Positions 7,698 to 13,614 of a stretch of DNA of 13,614 nucleotides are shown here, piece after piece. The stretch comes from an uncultured Prevotella sp. Its GTDB lineage: Bacteria > Bacteroidota > Bacteroidia > Bacteroidales > Bacteroidaceae. Location: the NCBI GenBank assembly GCA_900772835.1, contig CAAGSA010000080.1, forward strand, positions 1 through 13,614, read 5' to 3'. The position numbers and the translations under genes are program-made. The notes under the pieces were generated by a model. That model saw only the letters and a program-made list of their open reading frames with translations. It was not told the DNA's origin and searched no databases. The first letter of the stretch is position 1, and the number at the start of each line of letters is the position of its first letter.

Positions 7698-9502
7698 TCC
7701 GCGTACATTTTTTCTATTTCTTCCTTGTAGTGTTCATTTATAACCTTGCGGCGCATCTTCAGGGTGTTCGTCAGTTCGCCGCTCTCCATGGTGAATGGCT
7801 TGGGCAGGAGCGTGAAGCGCTTTATCTGCTCGTAGTGGGCGAGCTGCTGTTGCAGTGTCTCAATGCGTTCCATCAGCATGGTGTGTATCTTGCCGTTGGC
7901 ACACAGCTCCTCGCGGCTGGCGAAGGCGATGCCGTTGTCCTTGGCGTATTTCTCAAGCACGAGATAGTCGGGGATGATGAGGGCGGAAACGAACTTGCGC
8001 TGGTCGGCGATGATCACGATCTGGTCGATGAACTTGTCCACGAGCAGCTTTGCCTCTATCATCTGCGGCGCGATATACTTGCCGTTGGATGTCTTGAAGA
8101 GATCCTTGATGCGGTCTTTCAGGAAGAGTTCGCCGTCTTTCATGTAGCCCGAGTCGCCGGTCTTGAAGTAGCCCTCCTCGTCGAACGACTGTGCCGTGAT
8201 GTCGGGACGGTTGTAGTAGCCCTTGGTGATGGTGGCCCCCTTGAGGCACACTTCGCCCTCATCGCTTATCTTCAGCTTTATGCCGGGGATGAGCTGGCCC
8301 ACGGAACCTATGGTGTAGCGTTCGTTCAGGTGGTCGCACGATACGGTGGCAAGGCTCTCGGTGAGGCCGTAGCCAACAACCATCTTCAGTCCGATGGAAT
8401 GCACGAACTCCTCGATGTGCGACGATACCGTGGCTCCTGCCGTGGGGAAGATGTTGGCGTTTTCAAGTCCGAGTTCGCGGCGCACCATGTTGAAGAGCGT
8501 CTTGTCGTAGAGCTCGTATTCCATCTTCAGCGTGAGCGGCGGACGCTTGCCCCGACTCAGGTATTCGATGTTGTGCCTGCGGCCCACGGCGAGGGCGTGT
8601 CTGAAGAGCTTGCGCTCCACGGCTCCTGCGTTCTCTATCTTTTCCATTACTCCGGCGTATACCTTCTCCCAGAAGCGCGGCACCGACGACATGCACGAGG
8701 GGTGTGTCTCGCGCATCGACTGCTGCACGCGGCGCGGGTCGGTGTTCACGATGAGCGTGGCTCCCATAGAGATGCAGAGTACGGTCCATCCCTTCTCGAA
8801 GATGTGGGCGTAGGGCAGGAAATTCATGATGCGGTCGGTCTCCTTCAACGGCACCACCTTGCCGTTTGCCACCATTGCGGCGTTGTATTGCTGGTGGCTC
8901 AGCATCACGCCCTTGCTGTCGCCGGTCGTTCCGCTGGTATAGAGGATGTTGGCGAGGTCGTCTTCGTTCGCCTGGGCGTAGAGGGTCTCCACCTCGCTCT
9001 GTCTGGGCAGTTTGTCGCCGAGCTTCATGAATTCGTCGAAGCTTATGGCATTGGTGTCGTTGGGGTCAATCTTCACGTTGCGGTCGAAGATGATGATGCG
9101 CTCGAGGGTGGGGCAGTGGGAGAACACGCGGTGCGCCTTGTCGTACTGCTCCTGCTCTCCGACGAAGAGGAAGCGCACCTGCGCATCGTTGATCATGAAC
9201 TGTATCTGCTGCTCGCTACTCGTGGCGTAGAACGGGATGGTTACGGCGCGTATGCCCCATGCGCCGAAGTCGCTGAATATGTATTGCACGGAATTCTGGG
9301 AGAACACTCCTACGTTCTCCTGCGGTTTCACTCCGAGGTTCAGCAGTGCGTTCGACACCACCTTTACTTTGGCGGAAAACTCGTTCCACGTGTATGATTT
9401 CCATTCGTTGCCGCCGAACTCCTGATATATGAGAGCCTCGCGGTTGCCGTATTTCCTTGCCTGGTCGTGTACCAGTACCGACAAATGACTTAGTGTCTGC
9501 AT
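7694..9502 (-). CDS. Long-chain fatty acid-CoA ligase (AMP-binding enzyme)
   Basis: A 602-residue FadD/FAA1-type synthetase. It would activate free long-chain fatty acids with ATP and CoA, through an acyl-AMP intermediate, to acyl-CoA at the inner face of the membrane. Visible motifs: P-loop YTSGTTGDSKGV (188-199), the adenine-site motif VGYGLTE (376-382), GYFKTGD (444-450) with the ATP-ribose aspartate, the hinge KDRIKDLFK (462-470), and a C-terminal lysine in LTNTLKMRRK (577-586). Length and order match the long-chain eukaryote-like subgroup common in Bacteroidetes. First gene of the operon, with its own promoter at 9581-9588. The leader just before the ATG is A-rich (ATAAAAACAAATC) with no Shine-Dalgarno. 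Its stop overlaps the prfB start by 4 nt. Acyl chain preference cannot be read from the sequence, and the symbol is left blank because several fadD-like genes usually coexist. Confidence 0.94.
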   Translation of the reverse strand: MQTLSHLSVLVHDQARKYGNREALIYQEFGGNEWKSYTWNEFSAKVKVVSNALLNLGVKPQENVGVFSQNSVQYIFSDFGAWGIRAVTIPFYATSSEQQIQFMINDAQVRFLFVGEQEQYDKAHRVFSHCPTLERIIIFDRNVKIDPNDTNAISFDEFMKLGDKLPRQSEVETLYAQANEDDLANILYTSGTTGDSKGVMLSHQQYNAAMVANGKVVPLKETDRIMNFLPYAHIFEKGWTVLCISMGATLIVNTDPRRVQQSMRETHPSCMSSVPRFWEKVYAGVMEKIENAGAVERKLFRHALAVGRRHNIEYLSRGKRPPLTLKMEYELYDKTLFNMVRRELGLENANIFPTAGATVSSHIEEFVHSIGLKMVVGYGLTESLATVSCDHLNERYTIGSVGQLIPGIKLKISDEGEVCLKGATITKGYYNRPDITAQSFDEEGYFKTGDSGYMKDGELFLKDRIKDLFKTSNGKYIAPQMIEAKLLVDKFIDQIVIIADQRKFVSALIIPDYLVLEKYAKDNGIAFASREELCANGKIHTMLMERIETLQQQLAHYEQIKRFTLLPKPFTMESGELTNTLKMRRKVINEHYKEEIEKMYAE

Positions 9503-9519
9503 AATGATTTGTTTTTATC

Positions 9520-9555
9520 GCTGGCGGCGCCAGCCGGGCTTTTCCCCATGCCCGG
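9520..9555 (-). promoter_or_regulatory. Two abutting GC-rich hairpins in the operon leader
   Basis: On the minus strand the leader contains CCGGGC...GCCCGG (9555-9550 with 9539-9534; 10-nt loop) directly followed by CTGGC-GCC-GCCAG (9533-9521). Both stems are perfect and could stack end to end. The predicted transcript start is near 9574, so both lie in the roughly 70-nt leader, ending 17 nt before the ATG. No U-tract follows, so this is not a terminator. Role unknown: RNA stability or start-site access are possible. Confidence 0.5.
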
Positions 9556-9580
9556 AAAGCGTTGCAGTGTCTTAATAATG

Positions 9581-9588
9581 CAAAGATA
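9581..9588 (-). promoter_or_regulatory. -7 promoter element of the acyl-CoA ligase/prfB operon
   Basis: The minus strand reads TATCTTTG, an exact match to TAnnTTTG, followed by CATTA, nearly the same downstream bases as at the large plus-strand gene's promoter (TACTTTTGCATTA). No clear TTG is found 19-21 nt upstream; that position falls in the arm of the preceding gene's terminator. Transcription should start near 9574. Confidence 0.65.
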
Positions 9589-9592
9589 ATGG

Positions 9593-9654
9593 AAAAAAAC
9601 GAAGAAGTGACTAACTTCTTGCAAAAAAATGGCAATTAGTCAGTCACTTCTCCG
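9593..9654 (-). terminator. Terminator of the S41 protease gene
   Basis: In the minus-strand transcript, CGGAGAAGTGACT (9654-9642) pairs with AGTCACTTCTTCG (9612-9600): 13 bp including one G-U pair. An inner GACT bulge and a TTGC/GCAA stem extend it around a T-rich loop. Seven T residues (9599-9593) follow. It begins 7 nt after the protease stop codon and ends 5 nt before the next operon's -7 element. Confidence 0.75.
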
Positions 9655-9660
9655 TTTATC

Positions 9661-11358
9661 TTATTTCTTTTCCTTCGAAACTGTCTGTTTCGGCATCAGC
9701 AGCCTCTTGTATTCCTCGGGCGAATTGAGCAGCCGGCAAGCCTCTTTCATCTGCTTGTCGGTGTTCAGATTGTTCTCTATGGCTCCTGCCTGATAGTAGT
9801 ATGCCGCCACGATGTCTGCCTGCATTATCTGCTTTATCAGTGCCTTGTTGCGCTCCAGGTCGGTATCGAGGTTGTGCTTCAGCTTTTTTTCCAGGGCTTC
9901 GAACTCGGGCTTGGCATCGTCGTAGTAGCCCTCGAACTGGGCGATCTTCTTCAGTCGGTCGAGCTGTTTGCCGCTTTCGGCGTCGTATTTGAATCCGCTT
10001 TCTATCACGCGGCGCTTGAAGTCGGCATATTCCTCGTCGGTAATCTCGAACTTGCCTGCCGGGGCGATGGTGGGGTGTTTGGCTATGTAGTCGATCTCGT
10101 AGTTCAGCATCACCTCCGTGGAGTCGAGTCCGCTCACACTGAGGTAGTAGGCGATGTTGGGCAGTGAGTCGGGCTTCACCTCGATGTCGGGCTTTATGCC
10201 GCCGCCGTCGCGCACTTCTCTGCCGTTGCGTGTGTAGAACACTTTGGTCAGACTGTCGGGTATGTGCTCCGTGTAGCCGCCGTGGGCGTGGCGGTAGTTT
10301 ATCGCCTGTATGCAGCGGTTGCTCGGAATGTAGTATTTTCCGGTGGTGAGCTTCAGCTGTCCGTTGTAGGGCAGGTCTACTGGCGCCTGCACTAGTCCCT
10401 TGCCGTAGGTGCGGGTTCCGAGCACCACGGCGCGGTCGAGGTCTTGCAGTCCGCCCGATGTGATTTCGCTTGCTGATGCGGTCTCGCCGTTCACCATCAC
10501 CACGATTGGCATCACGGTGTCTATTGGCTCGACGGTGGTCTTGTAGTCGGTGTTCATGCGTTTCATCTTTCCGCGTGTCCTGACGAGAGTGATGTCTTTC
10601 GGCACGAACATGTTCACTATCTGCACCGCCTCGCTGACGGAGCCTCCGCCGTTGCCGCGCAGGTCGAGCACGAGAGCCTTCATTCCCTGGTGCTTCAGGT
10701 CGATGAAGGCGCGGCGCATGTCTTTGGCGCAGCCTTCGGCAAAGCTGTTCAGATTGATGTAGCCTATGCTGTCGGTGCGCAGTCCGTAGTAGGGTAGATA
10801 GGGCAGGGTGATTGCCTTTCGCGTTATGCGCATCTGCATCTTCTTGCCCGTGGAGGGGCGCTTTATCTTGAGCATGAACGATGTGCCTGGGTCGCCGCGC
10901 AGATGGGAGCTGACGAATGCCGTGTTCTTGTCGGTCATCGTGGTGTCGTCGATGCTGAGGATGATGTCGCCCTTCTTCAGTCCTGCCGTCGCCGCCGGAC
11001 TGCCCTCGTATGGCTCGTCGATAACCACTCTGCCCAGCTGCATGTTCTGGCGTATCACGGCTCCGATGCCCACGTATTTTCCGGTGAACATCTTCTTCAG
11101 CTCGTTCACTTCCTTCTCGGGATAGTATTCGGTGTAGGGGTCGAGCGAACGGAGCATGCGCTTGATGCCGTTGCCTATCACTTCGTCGGCATCCAGCGTG
11201 TCGACGTATATAAGGTCGAGGTAGCGGTAGATGTCGTTGAATACTTCGATGTTCTTCGATACCGTGAAGTTGTGGTCTTTCTCCTTGTCGTCCTGTGCCC
11301 TCACGAAGCCTGCGGCAAGGGCAAGCACGAGGAGCAATAGCGGTATTGTTCTTTTCAT
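9661..11358 (-). CDS. Carboxyl-terminal processing protease, peptidase family S41
   Basis: A 565-residue envelope protease of the CtpA/Prc type, which trims or degrades exported proteins from their C-termini. Order: signal peptide (about 1-21, ending VRAQ), N-terminal helical region (about 33-90, with SLDPYTEYY), PDZ domain (about 93-180, GIGA loop at 97-100 and GSPAATAGLKKGD), then the S41 catalytic core. The core contains LDLRGNGGG (231-239), S295 in GETASASEI as nucleophile and K320 in TYGKG as general base; the 25-residue S-to-K spacing equals that of E. coli Prc. A charged helical region of about 120 residues (about 445-565) follows, as in Bacteroidetes homologues. The ATG at 11358 was chosen because it starts the signal peptide. 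The frame runs open to 11520, but that extension crosses the promoter and the previous gene's terminator. Transcribed alone, with its own promoter at 11445-11452. Confidence 0.95.
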   Translation of the reverse strand: MKRTIPLLLLVLALAAGFVRAQDDKEKDHNFTVSKNIEVFNDIYRYLDLIYVDTLDADEVIGNGIKRMLRSLDPYTEYYPEKEVNELKKMFTGKYVGIGAVIRQNMQLGRVVIDEPYEGSPAATAGLKKGDIILSIDDTTMTDKNTAFVSSHLRGDPGTSFMLKIKRPSTGKKMQMRITRKAITLPYLPYYGLRTDSIGYINLNSFAEGCAKDMRRAFIDLKHQGMKALVLDLRGNGGGSVSEAVQIVNMFVPKDITLVRTRGKMKRMNTDYKTTVEPIDTVMPIVVMVNGETASASEITSGGLQDLDRAVVLGTRTYGKGLVQAPVDLPYNGQLKLTTGKYYIPSNRCIQAINYRHAHGGYTEHIPDSLTKVFYTRNGREVRDGGGIKPDIEVKPDSLPNIAYYLSVSGLDSTEVMLNYEIDYIAKHPTIAPAGKFEITDEEYADFKRRVIESGFKYDAESGKQLDRLKKIAQFEGYYDDAKPEFEALEKKLKHNLDTDLERNKALIKQIMQADIVAAYYYQAGAIENNLNTDKQMKEACRLLNSPEEYKRLLMPKQTVSKEKK

Positions 11359-11444
11359 TTCGTTGTTCTGTTTTGTTCGTCTGCAATGTGGTGTGCGGCT
11401 TGCGGCGTTGATTGCGGCTCTCTGCTGCCGCCGCATACAGTTTG

Positions 11445-11452
11445 CAAATCTA
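11445..11452 (-). promoter_or_regulatory. -7 promoter element of the S41 protease gene
   Basis: The minus strand reads TAGATTTG followed by CAAAC, an exact TAnnTTTG match. The nearest upstream TTG (11481-11479) is 26 nt away, longer than the usual 19-21, so no good -33 is seen. Predicted start near 11438, giving a leader of about 80 nt that contains repeated GCCGC/GCGGC segments able to form GC-rich stems. The element lies 2 nt from the U-tract of the preceding gene's terminator. Confidence 0.6.
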
Positions 11453-11453
11453 C

Positions 11454-11494
11454 AAAAAATCCCGGACTTGCCGTGCTGCAAGTCCGGGATTTTT
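11454..11494 (-). terminator. Terminator of the calycin-like/PCMD secreted protein gene
   Basis: A perfect 16-bp inverted repeat: AAAAATCCCGGACTTG (11455-11470) with CAAGTCCGGGATTTTT (11479-11494) around an 8-nt loop. On the minus strand the stem ends in a run of six T (11459-11454). It lies 42 nt beyond the stop codon at 11537. Strong intrinsic terminator; the symmetric A/T flanks would also allow termination of plus-strand read-through. Confidence 0.93.
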
Positions 11495-11536
11495 ATATTC
11501 TTTGGGATTTTTATGCCCACCGGCGGTGCCGTGTGC

Positions 11537-13111
11537 CTACTTGTTCATCATCTTGAATGTCTTGCCGTCGGCGGTGCGCACGATGAATACGCCCTGCTTG
11601 GTGCTTGCCTTCACGCGGCGTCCGCTCAGGTCGTAGATGCCGGCGTTGCTGTTGGCTGTGCCTGTCTTTGCGCTGCTGATTGCCGACGGGTCGCCCACGG
11701 TGTAGTTGATGGTATAGGTCAGCGTCTGCTGGTAGTCGCCGGAGATTACGGTGTAGTATGCTTTTGCTGAGCCGTTCTCGCCTTCAACAACCGATACGGA
11801 CACTTCGTTGTCAACACCGCTGTCGTCGCTGTCGAGCTTTGACACGTCGAAAGGCTCTGTGCCTTTGATGTCATACTCGAACTCGTCTGCCCGGAAGCCC
11901 GGGAGCACTTCGCCGTTGTATGTGATTGCCAGCGGGGCGCAGTTGTAGACGAGGCGCATGTCGTCGATATACAGTTCGTCAGCCTTCTTGGTGTCGGTGC
12001 TGCCGCCGCCGGGGACGGAGCAGGTGGACATAGTGACGAGAATTCCTCTTGCCTTCAGCATGTCGTTGGCTGCCATGGCTGAATAGTCGAACGGAACGGT
12101 GATGTACTGCCATTTGCCGTCGTTCGCCGCGATGGCACTGTTGCTTGCCTTGGCGCACACGTTGCTGTATACCTTGTCCTCAGGGTCTTGGTAGTAGGTT
12201 CCGTCGGTGATGGCTGCCGACATGGTGGCTGTGATGCCTTCCTTGGCAGGAACGTATTTCACCCATACCGAAATGGAGTCGGGCATGCCTACGAGGGCTG
12301 TATAGAACGGGTCGCCGGCACCGTCGGTGGCGGTGTTCGTCATGTCGAGGTAGGAGTGGTTGCTCGGGTCCGACTCCGTAGCGGAGTTGGCTGCGATGCG
12401 GCCGGTGGTTACTGTTCCGTTGGCCGATTTCTTTATCAGTCCGATGTTGATTGCCGATGAGAACACCTTCAGCGACTGCTTGCTTGTGGTGCCGGGGCGC
12501 ACGTTGCTGGACGATTCGGTGTGTGAGCCTCCGGCCATTGTGGCGAGGGTGCCGTCGCAACTCAGGAAGGAATGCCAGCCGTAAGGTTCCTGGCCCGACT
12601 TCGATCCGATTTTCTCTGCATGGAAACGCTCGAAGCCGGAGTTCGCAATCTGTCCCACCTCGTCGGCGTGCTTGCCGAAGAGAACCTTGATGATTCCGAA
12701 GTCGTTTGCCGTCATGTCAATGAGTATCACGGCGTTGAGCTTGCCGTTCTGCACGCTGCCCTTTACGAACACGCTCATCGGACCCATGGACGGGCCGAAC
12801 CACATCTGCACGTTAGGGTCGTCGCCTTTGTCGATGGTGAGCTGCTTGTTGTCGCCGAACACTGTCACCAGTGCGCTCTTGTCCATCTCCACGTTTGTAA
12901 GGTTGATGGTTCCGATTGGCATTCCTGCAAACGAGAAGTTCTTGAGCGACAGGTTGCATGTTCCGTCGCTGCCCTCAGTCATTGACACCACTGTCTCGCC
13001 GGAAGGAGTGGTATTGCCATTTAGGGATACGCTCAGCGGACCGGTATAGTCCGTTGCGTTCATGCTTGCGGCAAAAAGAGCCGAAGCCAGTAAAGTAAAA
13101 ATTTTCTTCAT
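11537..13111 (-). CDS. Secreted protein with calycin-like N-terminal domain, PCMD-type domain and sorting tail
   Basis: A 524-residue exported protein. Seen: signal peptide (about 1-19, MKKIFTLLASALFAASMNA, no lipobox cysteine). Residues about 21-145 are beta-rich with DGTCNLSLKNFSFAGMPIG, resembling the Bacteroidetes calycin-like beta-barrel family. Residues about 155-390 open with NSGFERF, contain EPYGWHSF and SISVWVKYVP, and close with ELYIDDMRLVY; this matches the putative carbohydrate metabolism domain (PCMD), a jelly-roll-like fold. A small Ig-like region (about 393-472) is followed by a tail from about 489 (AGIYDLSGRRVKAS...GVFIV...GKTFKMMNK) resembling type IX secretion sorting signals. 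Family knowledge suggests surface glycan or ligand binding; no enzyme active site is visible and the function is inferred weakly. The start at 13111 directly follows a 14-nt palindrome, with no Shine-Dalgarno. Single-gene unit ending at the 11454-11494 terminator. Confidence 0.87.
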   Translation of the reverse strand: MKKIFTLLASALFAASMNATDYTGPLSVSLNGNTTPSGETVVSMTEGSDGTCNLSLKNFSFAGMPIGTINLTNVEMDKSALVTVFGDNKQLTIDKGDDPNVQMWFGPSMGPMSVFVKGSVQNGKLNAVILIDMTANDFGIIKVLFGKHADEVGQIANSGFERFHAEKIGSKSGQEPYGWHSFLSCDGTLATMAGGSHTESSSNVRPGTTSKQSLKVFSSAINIGLIKKSANGTVTTGRIAANSATESDPSNHSYLDMTNTATDGAGDPFYTALVGMPDSISVWVKYVPAKEGITATMSAAITDGTYYQDPEDKVYSNVCAKASNSAIAANDGKWQYITVPFDYSAMAANDMLKARGILVTMSTCSVPGGGSTDTKKADELYIDDMRLVYNCAPLAITYNGEVLPGFRADEFEYDIKGTEPFDVSKLDSDDSGVDNEVSVSVVEGENGSAKAYYTVISGDYQQTLTYTINYTVGDPSAISSAKTGTANSNAGIYDLSGRRVKASTKQGVFIVRTADGKTFKMMNK

Positions 13112-13125
13112 ATTAATATATTAAT
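13112..13125. repeat. Perfect 14-bp AT palindrome touching the start codon
   Basis: ATTAATATATTAAT reads the same on both strands and ends immediately before the ATG of the calycin-like/PCMD gene. It could be a regulator site, a weak RNA fold over the start codon, or simply AT-rich leader. There is no independent support for any of these. Confidence 0.5.
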
Positions 13126-13158
13126 GTATGTTCCTTGAATCAATACCGGTTGGATATG

Positions 13159-13327
13159 TTTCATACCTGATTGAATCTGTTCCGTCCTTGATGAAACTTA
13201 TTCCGTCATTGGTGAAGCTTATTCCCATTTTTGGTAGAACTTATTTTGCTCTTGGTGGAACTTTTTCCATTCTTGGTGGAACTTTTTATTCCTGCCAGAA
13301 TTCTTTTTATTCCTGCCAGAACTTGCT
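13159..13327. repeat. Degenerate 21-bp tandem repeat, eight units
   Basis: Eight consecutive units begin at 13159, 13180, 13201, 13222, 13244, 13265, 13286 and 13307. All are 21 bp except the fourth, which is 22. In the direction of the downstream gene (minus strand) the core is about AAGTTCCACCAAGAATGGAA plus one base. Adjacent units are the most alike: the last two share TTATTCCTGCCAGAA, the fifth and sixth share CTTGGTGGAACTTT, and the second and third share TTCCGTC. That is the pattern expected of local duplication followed by drift. A T-rich tract recurs in most units. There are no unique spacers, so it is not a CRISPR array. It lies between the gene start (13111) and the candidate promoters. 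Confidence 0.85.
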
Positions 13328-13338
13328 CCATTTGTAAA

Positions 13339-13379
13339 TTATGCAGCTTTTTGTGTGTGATGACGCTTCCGCTGCATAA
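13339..13379. repeat. Inverted repeat upstream of the tandem array
   Basis: TTATGCAGC (13339-13347) and GCTGCATAA (13371-13379) are perfect 9-bp inverted arms around a 23-nt spacer. If transcription starts at the candidate promoter near 13443, this would be a hairpin in the gene's long leader, just before the tandem repeats. No U-tract follows on either strand. A second, AT-rich inverted pair, TACTTATT (13403-13410) and AATAAGTA (13424-13431), lies just beyond. Confidence 0.5.
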
Positions 13380-13442
13380 GATGCGGCCCTGAACACCTCT
13401 TTTACTTATTTCTTTTGAGTATCAATAAGTATAAATTTTGTG

Positions 13443-13450
13443 CAAAATTA
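13443..13450 (-). promoter_or_regulatory. Candidate -7 element for the calycin-like/PCMD gene
   Basis: The minus strand reads TAATTTTG followed by CACA, an exact TAnnTTTG match. No TTG lies 19-21 nt upstream. If used, it would give a leader of about 325 nt containing the inverted repeat and the whole tandem array. Confidence 0.4.
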
Positions 13451-13539
13451 CATCAAAAATGACAGATGGTCGGTTTTCCCCTCGTATTTTACGTTTTTAT
13501 AACTATTCGCTGTTCCATGGCGGATTCCAGAAGCAAGTG

Positions 13540-13547
13540 CAAAGTTA
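13540..13547 (-). promoter_or_regulatory. Second candidate -7 element for the same gene
   Basis: The minus strand reads TAACTTTG followed by CACTT, another exact match and the same TTTGCA extension as the other promoters in the window. The -33 region has only GTGGTTTT-like bases. It sits next to the palindrome AGGATATTCCT. Its use would give a leader above 400 nt, so it could instead be a weaker or alternative start. Confidence 0.35.
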
Positions 13548-13614
13548 ATAGGAATATCCTAAAACCACTTCTGTAGGTGTTAAGAAATCAATCTTTTTTC
13601 GAGGTCTCGCATTA

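Larger units (their letters stand above)
13380..13614. other. Gene-free right end of the window
   Basis: No open frame with coding character on either strand. Contents: an AT-rich inverted pair (13403-13431) and two minus-strand -7-like elements (13443-13450 and 13540-13547). Together with 13112-13379 this makes about 500 bases without a gene, all upstream of the calycin-like/PCMD gene. No tRNA, attachment site or transposon end was recognised. Confidence 0.6.

Noticed and set aside
6681..7730. 349-codon plus-strand open frame opposite prfB
   Set aside because: Antisense shadow of a certain gene; low-complexity His/Leu-rich translation with no promoter.
7730..9397. 555-codon plus-strand open frame opposite the acyl-CoA ligase gene
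   Set aside because: It lies wholly antisense to a gene with all family motifs. Long antisense frames are expected in GC-rich coding DNA, and its translation is rich in His, Val and Leu with no recognisable domain.
9656..11386. 576-codon minus-strand frame overlapping the S41 protease
   Set aside because: It is the protease gene read in another frame; the translation is dominated by Arg, His and Pro, while the true frame has signal peptide, PDZ and catalytic motifs.
11359..11520. N-terminal extension of the S41 protease
   Set aside because: It would cross the promoter and the upstream terminator and bury the signal peptide in the middle of the protein.
13159..13327. CRISPR-like array
   Set aside because: Units are directly adjacent with no unique spacers, and no cas genes are present.
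13128..13337. 69-codon plus-strand frame with a seven-residue periodicity
   Set aside because: The periodicity simply reflects the 21-bp tandem repeat; no start context, and the repeated residues drift without conserving any pattern.

Overview
The window looks like chromosomal DNA from a Bacteroidales bacterium, most like Prevotella or a close relative. Three things point there. The promoters match the Bacteroidetes -7 element TAnnTTTG. Most starts have A-rich leaders rather than strong Shine-Dalgarno sites. Two secreted proteins end in the short 'Y-x-(V/L)-x-G-(I/R)...G(L/V)(Y/F)I...GK/RK' tail seen on many Bacteroidetes surface proteins.

Layout, left to right. Positions 1-345 hold no convincing gene. 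A good -33/-7 promoter (323-353) drives one large plus-strand gene (382-4836). It encodes a 1484-residue secreted multidomain protein built from fibronectin III-like and choice-of-anchor J (cleaved-adhesin) modules. It ends at a strong hairpin terminator (4857-4897) that also sits at the end of the convergent minus-strand genes.

Everything from 4940 to 13111 is on the minus strand, in three transcription units. The first, starting near 9574, is a five-gene operon: long-chain acyl-CoA synthetase (7694-9502), peptide release factor 2 prfB (6576-7697), a 46-residue single-span membrane protein (6379-6519), a CYTH-domain protein (5860-6366) and a membrane-anchored triple helix-hairpin-helix protein (4940-5863). 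Two junctions are 4-nt ATGA overlaps, so translation is probably coupled. The second unit is a C-terminal processing protease, peptidase family S41 (9661-11358), with its own promoter and terminator. The third is a secreted protein with a calycin-like N-terminal domain and a PCMD-type domain (11537-13111).

The right end (13112-13614) is gene-free but structured. It has a palindrome touching the start codon, an eight-unit degenerate tandem repeat of 21 bp, an inverted repeat, and two promoter-like elements aimed at the calycin/PCMD gene.

Most of the window is ordinary housekeeping and cell-surface content, and I see no defence system, mobile element, CRISPR array, tRNA or rRNA. The parts most worth a second look are the small membrane protein inside the prfB operon, the 21-bp repeat array, the nested domain in the large adhesin-like protein, and the terminator-promoter overlaps. 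Base composition also shifts sharply between the large plus-strand gene and the operon facing it.
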